Assembly: GCA_002305015.1 (NCBI GenBank)
Contig: DBPW01000008.1
Location: 12,424 to 76,423, forward strand
DNA: 64,000 nt
Origin: Bacteroidales bacterium UBA1410
GTDB lineage: Bacteria; Bacteroidota; Bacteroidia; Bacteroidales; Dysgonomonadaceae
Reading direction: 5' to 3'
The notes below the pieces were generated by a model. The model ran no database searches and was not told where the DNA came from. It saw only the letters and a list, made by a program, of their open reading frames with translations. Of the stretch, positions 43,268 to 51,316 are shown piece by piece; positions within the stretch are counted from its first letter, which is position 1, and each line of letters opens with the position of its first letter. A program made the translations under genes and the position numbers.

Positions 43268-44817
43268 TTAATTTTTTGTTTCACGTAATTTTCTGAGATC
43301 GGCAGGTGTAAACGGTATATGGTCCAGGTTTACCGACTGACGGATTCTTTCTTCTTTAGGAGAAGAAAGTCCTGCGTCCTTCATTTTTATAGAAGGCATA
43401 CTTCTTGTCGATAAAGGCAAGGATCGCATAATGGTTTGACCGGTAATCAACGAAATTGCTTTAGCGAGCAAATAATCGGTTGAATCACCTATAGCTACCC
43501 ATGCTGATGGGTTGTTTTCTTGAGAAGCAACCGGATAATCCGGTATCAAGCATCCTTGATCGACAAAATCGATACCATTTTTATCGGTATATTTCGCAAC
43601 AATAGGTTGCATAGCCCAATTCTTCAACGAAAATTTTTCTTCTTCGGATAAACCACTTTCGTCATAAACCGTCATCACTCTATTGTAACCGTTTTTATCG
43701 GGAAAGGTATTATACGCATGAATGGTCCATGAGGCAGTGTATTTTCCTCCGGTACTGTCTCCCACGTGAACTACATTCATATAAGGTCTTAAACAAAAGG
43801 TAGTAAGCTCCGATGCAGAATACGTATAGTTTGTAGCTATGATATAAACGTTGTTTAAATTGAGATTAGCATCCAACGGATTCGGTTCCACTTTTTCCCT
43901 ATAAACGCCCAAATGATCGCTTCTGCTGATCCCTTCTTCATCAAAGAATGTATTTAACCACGGATTGTAAGACAATACGGTGAATACCGATTTGTTTACT
44001 ACCTCTGTTCGAGGAGCAATAAGTGAACCCAGATAGGTAGCTGCAGAGATATCGCCTCCGGGATTATACCTCAGTCAACAATCAGATCGGTAACCCCTTC
44101 CCGGTTGAATTGAGCAAAGGCATTGTATAGGCTTTGATTGTAATTGCTTATGAATTCGGTATAAAACAAATACGCAATTTTTTTGCTTTGTTCGGGATAG
44201 TGGTAAACGTGTGTATAAAGCACCGGATCGGTACTGATTTTACGAGGAGTAATGGAGATCTTTCGAGGGTTTTCAAAAAATTGATCGCGTACCTCAAAAG
44301 TAACAGGCGTGTTGGAACCAAAAAGAGTCAAATAATTGGATGAAGTGATTGGTTCGCCGTTGATGTGCGTAATGATATCCCCTCTTTTCAATCCCGCTTC
44401 ATTTGCAGGTGTATCGGGATAGACATATTTTATCACGGCAATAAGGTTTGTCATTGTTCCATCGGCCCATAAAAGTGTAGGTGAAAAACCGAAAGCATTA
44501 TTTGATTCGCCTTCAAAATCGGACAGTAATTCTTCCACGTTATCGGTTATCCACGACCAGCCGCGTTCGCGATCTATGGGGTAAAGCAGGCTTTCAAAAT
44601 AGTCAACAGGGTCAATATTTAGGCGGGGAGGTTTTTTATCGCGCATATAGGGAGCCCATAAATAATATAAAGACATACCATCATACAAAAACTGCCTAAC
44701 GATTTTGGGATTTTCCTCCAATGCTGAAGTTTCCCCTGAAGGTTTGTCTTCTGAGCAGCCGAAGAAGGATAACACCCAACCTATTGCCACAAAAAGAAAA
44801 ATGAAATATTTTTTCAT
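43268..44817 (-). pseudogene. S41 family C-terminal processing peptidase with PDZ domain, frameshifted
   Basis: Two adjoining minus-strand frames make one protein. The first (44817 to 44071) begins with a lipoprotein signal (lipobox near FFGCSED) and a PDZ domain (YPDTPANEAGLKRGDIITHING), then ends at TGA after EGVTDLIVD. The second reads on with LRYNPGGDISAATYLGSLIAP, then ATNYTYSASELTTF with the S41 catalytic Ser and STGGKYTAS with the catalytic Lys. Slipping back one base at GACTGAGG restores Asp-Leu-Arg-Tyr-Asn-Pro-Gly-Gly, the expected S41 motif, so one C has been lost near 44073. The cause may be mutation or a sequencing error. Length would be about 515 residues. Confidence 0.85.
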
Positions 44818-44830
44818 TATGAATTGAAAT

Positions 44831-45439
44831 TTATAGGATCAAGATACCTTTTCCTTGACGGATAATTTGGGGCTCATCCGTTGTGCAATCGACTACCGTT
44901 GAAGGTTCGATTCCCCCATAACCTCCGTCAATGACAATGTCGGCAAAATTTTCCCATTTCTCGTGGATAAGTTCGGGATCGGTGGTATATTCAACCTCAT
45001 CGTTTTCGTCTTTAACCGAGGTACTTAAAACCGGATTCCCCAACTGTTTCACAATTTCACGAATAATATTGTTGTCGGGAACACGTATACCCACCGTTTT
45101 TTTACTTTTATAGATTTTAGGCAGAGAAGAAGTGGTTGGAAGAATAAAAGTGAAGGGTCCCGGCAGGTTTTTCTTCATGATTTTAAAAACGGGGGTACTT
45201 ACTTTGGCATATTCGCTGATGTTGCTTAAATCGTTGCAGATAATAGACAAATTGCTTTTTTGAGGATTGATACCCTTTAAAGCGCAAATCTTTTCCACTG
45301 CACGTACATTTAAAGCATCACAGCCAATAGCATAAAGCGTATCGGTGGGATAAATAATTATTCCACCGTCACGTAAAACATTAACAACACGCTCTATTTC
45401 ACGAGGGTTGGGATTATCGGGATAAATTTTTATAAGCAT
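44831..45439 (-). CDS. L-threonylcarbamoyladenylate synthase family protein (TsaC/Sua5/YciO)
   Basis: A 202-residue protein of the YrdC fold, which makes threonylcarbamoyl-AMP for the t6A modification of tRNA. Visible motifs: RDGGIIIYPTDTLYAIGCDA at the nucleotide-binding site, NLSIICNDLSNI, LPGPFTFIL, and KTVGIRVPD. There is no extra Sua5 C-terminal domain. YciO paralogs share these motifs, so activity in t6A synthesis is likely but not certain. It lies 13 bases upstream of the broken S41 peptidase gene. Confidence 0.9.
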   Translation of the reverse strand: MLIKIYPDNPNPREIERVVNVLRDGGIIIYPTDTLYAIGCDALNVRAVEKICALKGINPQKSNLSIICNDLSNISEYAKVSTPVFKIMKKNLPGPFTFILPTTSSLPKIYKSKKTVGIRVPDNNIIREIVKQLGNPVLSTSVKDENDEVEYTTDPELIHEKWENFADIVIDGGYGGIEPSTVVDCTTDEPQIIRQGKGILIL

Positions 45440-45469
45440 AATAATTACAAAAGTAAAAAATTATGCCGA

Positions 45470-46327
45470 TTATCCGTATGAAATTTCTCCTTTTTCGTTT
45501 TTTAATTCTTCGAGTCCGTTACTGTATCGTCTCATAGCTCTGAGGCTCATCCCCATGCTGGAGAATCCCCCATCGTTGTAAAGCGTTTGCATGGTTACTT
45601 TTCGGGTTAGGTCGGAGAACATCACGATGCAATAATCGGCGCAATCGTCGGCATTGGCATTGCCCAGGGGAGACATTCTTTCCGAAAAGTCCATCAAATC
45701 TTCCATTCCTTTGATGCCGCTGCCTGCCGTTGTCTGAGTCGGAGATTGCGAAATCGCATTGATTCTCACCCCCTTCTCTCGTCCATATATGTAGCCGAAA
45801 CTGCGTGTTATGGATTCGAGCAGTGCTTTGGCATCGGCCATATCGTTGTAGCCGTAAAATGTGCGGTGCGCTGCGATGTAAGAAAGTGTAAGGATTGACC
45901 CACCTTCTGCTATAGCATCCATCTTTTTTGCCACCTGCAACATCTTATGAAAAGAAATAGCCGAAATATCGAGCGTTTTCATCATCAGATCGTAATCGAG
46001 ATCATCATACGGACGTTTTTTGCGCACATTTGGCGACATACCGATGGAATGCAACAAAAAATCGATTTTCCCGCCCAGTATTTCCATCGATTTGGAAAAT
46101 ACCATTTCCAAGTCTTCTACGTTGGTGGCATCGGCAGGCAGGATTTCGGCGTTTAATTTTTCCCCCAACTTAAGGGTATCGCCCATGCGTACGGCAACAG
46201 GCGTGTTCGACAGCGTGATGATAGCGCCTTCTTCAACAGCTCTTTCAGCAACTTTCCATGCAATGGACATTTCGTTTAATGCGCCGAAAATGATGCCGCG
46301 TTTACCTTTTAATAAATTGTGACTCAT
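45470..46327 (-). CDS. fabI: Enoyl-[acyl-carrier-protein] reductase (NADH)
   Basis: FabI carries out the last reductive step of fatty acid elongation and is the triclosan target. The 285-residue short-chain dehydrogenase relative has the FabI N-terminus GKRGIIFGALNEMSIAWKVA, DFLLHSIGMSP, and the catalytic pair in FYGYNDMADAKALLES (Tyr-x6-Lys type), then INAISQSPTQTTAGSGIKG. Length is in the range of the family. A short hairpin (AACTCC with GGAGTT, 46352-46376) lies in its probable leader. Confidence 0.95.
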   Translation of the reverse strand: MSHNLLKGKRGIIFGALNEMSIAWKVAERAVEEGAIITLSNTPVAVRMGDTLKLGEKLNAEILPADATNVEDLEMVFSKSMEILGGKIDFLLHSIGMSPNVRKKRPYDDLDYDLMMKTLDISAISFHKMLQVAKKMDAIAEGGSILTLSYIAAHRTFYGYNDMADAKALLESITRSFGYIYGREKGVRINAISQSPTQTTAGSGIKGMEDLMDFSERMSPLGNANADDCADYCIVMFSDLTRKVTMQTLYNDGGFSSMGMSLRAMRRYSNGLEELKNEKGEISYG

Positions 46328-46600
46328 TCTGTTTATTATTATTTTTCGCTAAACTCCTTATTGGTAAAAAGGAGTTGATTGAATAAAAACTGCACAAAAG
46401 TACAAAAAATGTGCATTCGATAAACATTCGAAGTCAAAATATGTTGTATGAGGGATTGTTTTACTCCGGGTGGTGCAAAACTTCACCTAACGCAGGCAAG
46501 GTTTGTTTTACCAAATTTTATAGAAACCGGAATGAACATTTCGGCCAAAAATTGTTATTATAAATAAGGGTTATTATAAATATGGGATTGTGTTTTATCC

Positions 46601-47341
46601 ATGCATCGGAATATGATCGTGACGTATATTTTTCATAGTGGGTATGCTGTAACTTTCGACGATTTTTCTGTGATTATCGATTATCACAGCGATGTTATCA
46701 ATCCGGACTACGGCGATTATTGCGTGAAAGATCATTTGCTGAATAAAAAAGAAGACCTTTACGTAGTATGCACCCACTCCCACTCCGATCATTTTAATCC
46801 TGAGATACTGTTGTGGAAGGAGCAAAAACCAAACATTCATTATATTTTTTCGAAAGAATTGTTGATTAGCCAAAAAACCTCACAAGAAGATGCGTATTAT
46901 TTGGATAAAGAGGATGTTTATGAGGATGAGCATATCCGAATTGAGGCTTTCGGGTCGACTGATGTGGGAAATTCGTTCCTGTTTAAGCACAATGATCTAT
47001 GGTTTTTTCATGCCGGCGATCTCAACAATTGGCATTGGAACGAAGAGGTTTCGAAAAAAGAAGCCTTAACCTATGAAAACAATTTTCTATGCGAGCTGGA
47101 ACTTCTTGCCGAACGAACCGATCATATTCATGTGGCGATGTTTCCTATCGATCCCCGATTGGGGCGTAACTACATGCGGGGAGCCGAGCAGTTTGTCGAA
47201 CGCATCAAAACCGATTATTTTTTGCCGATGCATTTTGGCGAATGTTACGAGAAGGCCAATGCTTTTGAGAAATATGCCTCAAAACACGGATGTGTCTATT
47301 TGGCGATAACGCATCCCGGTCAATCGTTTCGTCTCTATTGA
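46601..47341 (+). CDS. MBL-fold metal-dependent hydrolase (UlaG-like)
   Basis: A 246-residue metallo-beta-lactamase-fold protein. The metal motif is VCTHSHSDHFNPEIL (H-x-H-x-D-H) near residue 55, with FFHAGDLNNWHW and LPMHFGECYEKA as later ligands. The opening IVTYIFHSGYAVTFDDFSVIIDYH is like the UlaG/YtnP-type L-ascorbate-6-phosphate lactonase relatives (COG2220). Substrate unknown. An ATG at 46613 may be the actual start. The 273-base gap upstream contains no gene that I can support. Confidence 0.85.
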   Translation: MHRNMIVTYIFHSGYAVTFDDFSVIIDYHSDVINPDYGDYCVKDHLLNKKEDLYVVCTHSHSDHFNPEILLWKEQKPNIHYIFSKELLISQKTSQEDAYYLDKEDVYEDEHIRIEAFGSTDVGNSFLFKHNDLWFFHAGDLNNWHWNEEVSKKEALTYENNFLCELELLAERTDHIHVAMFPIDPRLGRNYMRGAEQFVERIKTDYFLPMHFGECYEKANAFEKYASKHGCVYLAITHPGQSFRLY

Positions 47342-47354
47342 CACGGATTTGTGC

Positions 47355-47362
47355 TAAATTTG
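47355..47362 (+). promoter_or_regulatory. -7 promoter element for ispG
   Basis: TAAATTTG lies 18 bases before the ispG ATG and matches TAnnTTTG. Confidence 0.5.
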
Positions 47363-47380
47363 CAGTAAAATACAATTTCA

Positions 47381-49237
47381 ATGGATTTTTTCAACTATCA
47401 TCGTCGCCCTACTGTCGATGTACATATCGGCAATCTCACCTTAGGAGGGAATCATCGCATTGCTATTCAAACCATGACCAATACCAATACGCTGGACACG
47501 GAAGCAAGTGTAGCCCAGTGCGAACGCATTGTTGCAGCGGGTGCCGACTTAATCCGGTTGACGGCACAGGGCGTGCGCGAAGCCGAGAATCTCCGAAATA
47601 TAAAAGGCGAATTACGCAGAAAAGGATACCCTATCCCCCTTGCGGCCGATATTCATTTTAACCCGAAAGCGGCGGAAGCAGCCGCAAAAATTGTGGAAAA
47701 AGTGCGCATTAATCCCGGTAATTTTGCCGATAGAGTAAAAACCTTTTCACAAAAAGGATACACAGATGAAGAGTATGCTCAAGGAATAACGCATATTCGC
47801 GACAAATTTATCCCTTTTCTAACCATTTGTAAGGAATACGGAACAGCTATCCGAATCGGCGTAAACCACGGTTCGCTGTCCGACCGCATTATGAGCCGCT
47901 ATGGCGATACACCCGAGGGTATGGTAGAATCATGCATGGAGTATCTTCGCATTGCTGTTGAAGAAGAATTTTCGAACCTCGTAATTTCACTCAAAGCATC
48001 CAATACATTATTGATGACAAAGGCTGTACGGTTACTGGTAGACAGGATGGACAAAGAAGATATGCATTTTCCTTTGCATTTGGGTGTAACCGAAGCAGGC
48101 AACGGGGAAGACGGTCGTATAAAATCGGCAGTAGGTATAGGTGCCTTGTTGTCTGATGGGATAGGGGATACGGTTCGCGTTTCGCTGAGCGAAGATCCCG
48201 AATATGAAATACCGGTAGCCCGTAAGTTGGTCAATTACATTGCGCAACGAGCCGGCCACAAAGCCATCGATGCCGAACCGTATAAGGGCTTTTCGCTTTT
48301 TTTAACCGAACGCCGAAGGAGTAATGCCGTTGGAAACATCGGTGGCGATTTTGTGCTTCCGGTTATTTCCGATCGTAGCAAAACCGCAGACATGCGCATT
48401 CATCCACAGTTTGTTCCCGATTATTTGTATGTGGGGGAACAGCTTCCGCTCAATTTTCCGAAAGGGATGAAAGCCATTATCGATTATCGTAAGGGGTGGA
48501 AAAACGAGGATGAGCGGTTCCCTTTGTTTACGCATGAAAACATACCTGAAATGGAAAAGTGCGAGGCACCCGTAAAGTTTCTGAAACTTTCGTATCCCGA
48601 ACTGACACGAGAAACGTTCCGGGTGCTTAACGGTGCGAAAGATGTAGTGATTGTGCTTGGAACTTCACACGTGAACGGAGTGGGGGAGCAGCGGGCTTTT
48701 TTTCATCAACTCTTGCGCGAAGATTGCACGATACCGGTGATTATCTGTCGAGAATATACCGAAGATGATGCGGAAGATCTTCAGATCAAGTCCGGTGCAG
48801 ATTTGGGTACACTGCTGCTGGATGGCTTTGGTGACGGAATCATGCTGAGCAATGCCGGAAAAATTGACGCAAAAGATACCGATGCCTACGCTTTTGGCAT
48901 TTTGCAGGCCGCCCGAGTGAGAATGAGTAAAGCTGAATTTGTTTCATGTCCCGGCTGTGGACGCACGTTGTTCGATTTGCAAGAAACGGTGACGTTGGTA
49001 AAGAATGCGTTGTCGCACCTGAAAAATCTGAAAATTGCCGTAATGGGTTGCATTGTAAACGGGCCGGGCGAAATGGCCGATGCCGATTATGGTTATGTTG
49101 GTGCAGAGCGAGGAAAAATATCGCTATACAAAAAGCAACAACTCGTGGAAAAGAATATTCCTTCAGATCAGGCCGTTGAACGACTTATTCGGCTCATTAA
49201 AGAAAGCGGCGATTGGGTGGATCCGGATGAAAAATAA
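47381..49237 (+). CDS. ispG: (E)-4-hydroxy-3-methylbut-2-enyl-diphosphate synthase, long form
   Basis: IspG (GcpE) reduces methylerythritol cyclodiphosphate, the product of IspF (encoded at 12.5 kb), to HMBPP. At 618 residues it is the three-domain form known from Bacteroidota, Chlamydiae and plants, with an inserted barrel (about 280-490) between the N-terminal TIM barrel and the C-terminal 4Fe-4S domain. The N-terminus shows VHIGNLTLGGNHRIAIQTMTNT. The cluster cysteines are in SCPGCGRTLFDL and MGCIVNGPGEMADADYGYVG. It stands alone with its own promoter. Confidence 0.97.
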   Translation: MDFFNYHRRPTVDVHIGNLTLGGNHRIAIQTMTNTNTLDTEASVAQCERIVAAGADLIRLTAQGVREAENLRNIKGELRRKGYPIPLAADIHFNPKAAEAAAKIVEKVRINPGNFADRVKTFSQKGYTDEEYAQGITHIRDKFIPFLTICKEYGTAIRIGVNHGSLSDRIMSRYGDTPEGMVESCMEYLRIAVEEEFSNLVISLKASNTLLMTKAVRLLVDRMDKEDMHFPLHLGVTEAGNGEDGRIKSAVGIGALLSDGIGDTVRVSLSEDPEYEIPVARKLVNYIAQRAGHKAIDAEPYKGFSLFLTERRRSNAVGNIGGDFVLPVISDRSKTADMRIHPQFVPDYLYVGEQLPLNFPKGMKAIIDYRKGWKNEDERFPLFTHENIPEMEKCEAPVKFLKLSYPELTRETFRVLNGAKDVVIVLGTSHVNGVGEQRAFFHQLLREDCTIPVIICREYTEDDAEDLQIKSGADLGTLLLDGFGDGIMLSNAGKIDAKDTDAYAFGILQAARVRMSKAEFVSCPGCGRTLFDLQETVTLVKNALSHLKNLKIAVMGCIVNGPGEMADADYGYVGAERGKISLYKKQQLVEKNIPSDQAVERLIRLIKESGDWVDPDEK

Positions 49238-49295
49238 AGTGTTTCGTCCTGATTTTTGTTTACATTTTCTGTAAACGTATTTCAGGAAAAGACAC

Positions 49296-49372
49296 ACCTT
49301 CTCCGCACCATCCTCGCACCAAGGCCGTACCATCCTCGCTCCATGCTTGCATCACGCTTGCGCCATCTTCGC
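49296..49372. repeat. Seven degenerate 11-bp tandem units (block 1)
   Basis: The 77 bases divide exactly into seven 11-mers. ACCATCCTCGC occurs twice unchanged; the others are variants such as TCCATGCTTGC and GCCATCTTCGC. The consensus is about RCCATCYTCGC. Confidence 0.75.
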
Positions 49373-49480
49373 AAAAAGTCTGTACCGGCTTGGTCTCTGT
49401 ATCCCGCTCTCCATGCGGCAAAGAGGTAGGTTTTTTTAGCATCGGTTTCGCCGAATCCGATGTTGGTGTCCCTGCTTTGA

Positions 49481-49524
49481 AGCGAAGGAATAGCGAAGGA
49501 GGAGCGAAGGAGAAGCGAAAAAAG
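49481..49524. repeat. Four 11-bp tandem units in opposite orientation (block 2)
   Basis: AGCGAAGGAAT, AGCGAAGGAGG, AGCGAAGGAGA and AGCGAAAAAAG follow each other. The unit resembles the reverse complement of the block 1 unit (GCGAGGATGGT), so the two blocks form an imperfect inverted pair about 108 bases apart. Confidence 0.75.
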
Positions 49525-49771
49525 ACCGGCAAAACCCATCTATCGAACTAAAAATTCATTAAAACGAAAACCGCGAATTTCTTCCCGCATGCTGTCTTAC
49601 CGGTTGAATCGAACAAAAACCTTGTTGAGCCAATAACCCAATGCCTGAGAACAAAAGGTATGAGAGAAAAATCCGGTACTCGAAAAATGGGCTGAATTGG
49701 CACGTTTTTTTGGTTATTTTCGAAAAAAGTAGTAATATTGCATCCGCTTTTGATGAAAAATTTCATAGGCC

Positions 49772-49845
49772 GGTCCCATAGCTCAGTCGGTTAGAGCACC
49801 TGACTCATAATCAGGGAGTCCTTGGTTCAAGTCCAAGTGGGACCA
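49772..49845 (+). tRNA. tRNA with CAT anticodon (Met; Ile2 not excluded)
   Basis: A 74-base cloverleaf: acceptor GGTCCCA paired with TGGGACC, D arm GCTC/GAGC, anticodon stem CCTGA/TCAGG with loop CTCATAA (anticodon CAT), variable loop GAGTC, T arm CTTGG/CCAAG with TTCAAGT, discriminator A. CCA is not encoded. The GC-paired acceptor end argues against an initiator tRNA. Elongator tRNA-Met is most likely; a tRNA-Ile whose C34 becomes lysidine shares this anticodon. Confidence 0.93.
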
Positions 49846-49890
49846 CAACTTATATTAATAATTTCTGAATATTCAGATAGTTGTTTTTTT
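49845..49890 (+). terminator. Terminator after the tRNA gene
   Basis: ACAACT (49845-49850) pairs with AGTTGT (49879-49884), with an inner TCTGAATATTCAGA palindrome, followed by a run of seven T. Confidence 0.6.
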
Positions 49891-49975
49891 AAACAATGCT
49901 TTCCCTAAATTTTACCCCAAATGTTACCTTACCCCATCAATCTGATTGAAATAAAATACGTGTTTCCAATGATTT

Positions 49976-51031
49976 TTATTGCATGTTTTTGATTTTCAAA
50001 AAATACATGGCAAACGAGCGATAGAGAAAATGCGTCCATTTGCCGAAAGGCACGATAATGAGTGCCCATTGTGCCAATACCGTCAGGTGAATGATGTATA
50101 TCCACTGCCGGGTTTCGATGAGTTCCAAATCAATAAACAATCGCACCAAAAAAGAAGTAACCCCCATCAACAAAAGCCATATCACGAACAACCAGTCCGA
50201 TGGTTGCGAAAACTGGTTAAGCGATTTGTTTTTCTTGACACGACTACCCACAAAGTCTATCGTAATTACGAAAATTAACAAACTTTCGACATAACCTAAC
50301 GCGATAACAAAAATGCTTTGAGAGCCAAACCAGTTGAGGAAAACCGTTGTAAAAAGCAGCGACAGGTAGGCAATCACGAGAACAAAATGCTCGAGCCATC
50401 GGAAATGGACGTCGCCGTCGCATTCTTTGTATCGTTTTTGAGTGAACATGTGAACCAGCAGATCGCTCAGTGCTGTTACATAATTTTTGAAAGGAGCTTT
50501 CACCTTTGGCTTGACGATGGTGAAGTACCACATTCGCAACAAGTTTGGTAGAAAAATCACCAGAAGTACTGCCCCGATAGCAGTCATTTCGAAATAGTGC
50601 CCGATGTGGAGCATGCGTTCGGCATCGAAATCTACGGAATTGGCAAATAACAGAACGCCGGCAAACACCAGCAATAATGCAGCAATGGTGAAGGAGAGCG
50701 AACGATAGAGTAGTCCTGACAACCCCGTCCAATCGTATTGTGCGGTAAGCCATCGGCGGAGCGACATCATCAGTTCTCCCGGATTGGCTGTTTGTGGACA
50801 ATTAGCGGTGCATTCACCACAGTAATAGCATTCCCAAGGTTTGAGTGACGATTTGATGTCTTCTTCGAGCCCCAGTGCGCTATACCGAACCATTTCGCGA
50901 GGGAAAGAATCGTTGGTGGTGGAAAGCGAACATACCGCGGTACAAGTTCCGCAATTGTAGCACGCGTTCATATTTACGGCACCGTATTTTTTTAGTTCTT
51001 TCGAAAACCCGGGATTGATTTTTGTTGCCAT
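49976..51031 (-). CDS. QmoC/HdrC-like membrane iron-sulfur subunit
   Basis: A 351-residue protein with an N-terminal HdrC-type ferredoxin domain and a membrane domain. Cluster ligands are C24, C27, C30, C34 (CYNCGTCTAVC) and C68, C71, C74, C78 (CYYCGECTANCP). About five or six hydrophobic segments follow from residue 105, with histidines (GHYFEMT, RWLEHFVLV, IIHLTVL) placed as possible heme b ligands, as in QmoC and HdrE/NarI-like proteins. It probably passes electrons between the cytosolic Hdr-like partners and menaquinone. It is the last gene of the operon; its ATG overlaps the previous stop by one base (TAATG). Confidence 0.88.
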   Translation of the reverse strand: MATKINPGFSKELKKYGAVNMNACYNCGTCTAVCSLSTTNDSFPREMVRYSALGLEEDIKSSLKPWECYYCGECTANCPQTANPGELMMSLRRWLTAQYDWTGLSGLLYRSLSFTIAALLLVFAGVLLFANSVDFDAERMLHIGHYFEMTAIGAVLLVIFLPNLLRMWYFTIVKPKVKAPFKNYVTALSDLLVHMFTQKRYKECDGDVHFRWLEHFVLVIAYLSLLFTTVFLNWFGSQSIFVIALGYVESLLIFVITIDFVGSRVKKNKSLNQFSQPSDWLFVIWLLLMGVTSFLVRLFIDLELIETRQWIYIIHLTVLAQWALIIVPFGKWTHFLYRSFAMYFLKIKNMQ

Positions 51032-51309
51032 TATTTTACCAGTTTATACGAAAAATATTCATCCATATCGTCGATTTCGCCAACGGCTACCACGCCGTAT
51101 TTCACCAACGTGAGTAGATGATACGTAACGTCGGGTTTAGACATTTGCAGTTTTTCGGCCAGTTGCGGAATTGTCATTTCATGCTCTTTAAGTGCTTCAA
51201 CGATGGCCTTTTTGATCTGGTTGAACTCTTTGAGCTTTTCTTTTGCACTATCGGGAACGCCTTGCTTGTTCCGAAGATATTTGGCAGTTTTTCCGATTTC
51301 TATTTCCAT
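51031..51309 (-). CDS. Small winged-helix DNA-binding protein inside the Hdr/Qmo-like operon
   Basis: A 92-residue protein with an ArsR-like winged helix: IKKAIVEALKEHEMTIPQLAEKLQMSKPDVTYHLLTLVKYGVVAVG, where MTIPQLAEKLQMSKPDVTYH is the helix-turn-helix. No cysteine is present, so it is not a thiol or metal sensor by itself. It lies seven bases after the HdrA-like gene and shares one base with the membrane subunit gene, so it is translated with the complex. It may regulate the operon or serve as a structural partner; the sequence does not decide. Confidence 0.75.
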   Translation of the reverse strand: MEIEIGKTAKYLRNKQGVPDSAKEKLKEFNQIKKAIVEALKEHEMTIPQLAEKLQMSKPDVTYHLLTLVKYGVVAVGEIDDMDEYFSYKLVK

Positions 51310-51316
51310 AATTTTG

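Larger units (their letters stand above)
49238..49770. other. 533-base non-coding gap with periodic repeats
   Basis: Between ispG and the tRNA gene. It contains two blocks with an 11-base period, listed separately, and a hairpin (CATCGG and CCGATG, about 49440-49462) between them. Short open frames cross the area on the minus strand, but an 11-base period does not keep a codon frame and they resemble no protein family. After 49525 I see nothing notable until the tRNA. Confidence 0.6.

Noticed and set aside
43277..43292. A second parS-like word, TGTTTCACGTAATTTT
   Set aside because: Only the left half matches; it lacks the second arm and encodes the end of the S41 peptidase, so it is chance similarity.
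44065..44080. Programmed frameshift in the S41 peptidase gene
   Set aside because: No slippery heptamer or stimulatory hairpin is seen; a one-base loss in a CC pair explains the break more simply.
46352..46376. Hairpin AACTCCTT/AAGGAGTT upstream of fabI as a terminator
   Set aside because: No T-run follows on either strand. It may be a leader hairpin, but nothing supports a specific function.
49296..49524. CRISPR-like array
   Set aside because: Units are 11 bases with no spacers and no cas genes are present.
49260..49539. Two overlapping minus-strand open frames of 85-90 codons between ispG and the tRNA
   Set aside because: They run through 11-base-period repeats, which cannot keep a codon frame, and their products resemble no family.
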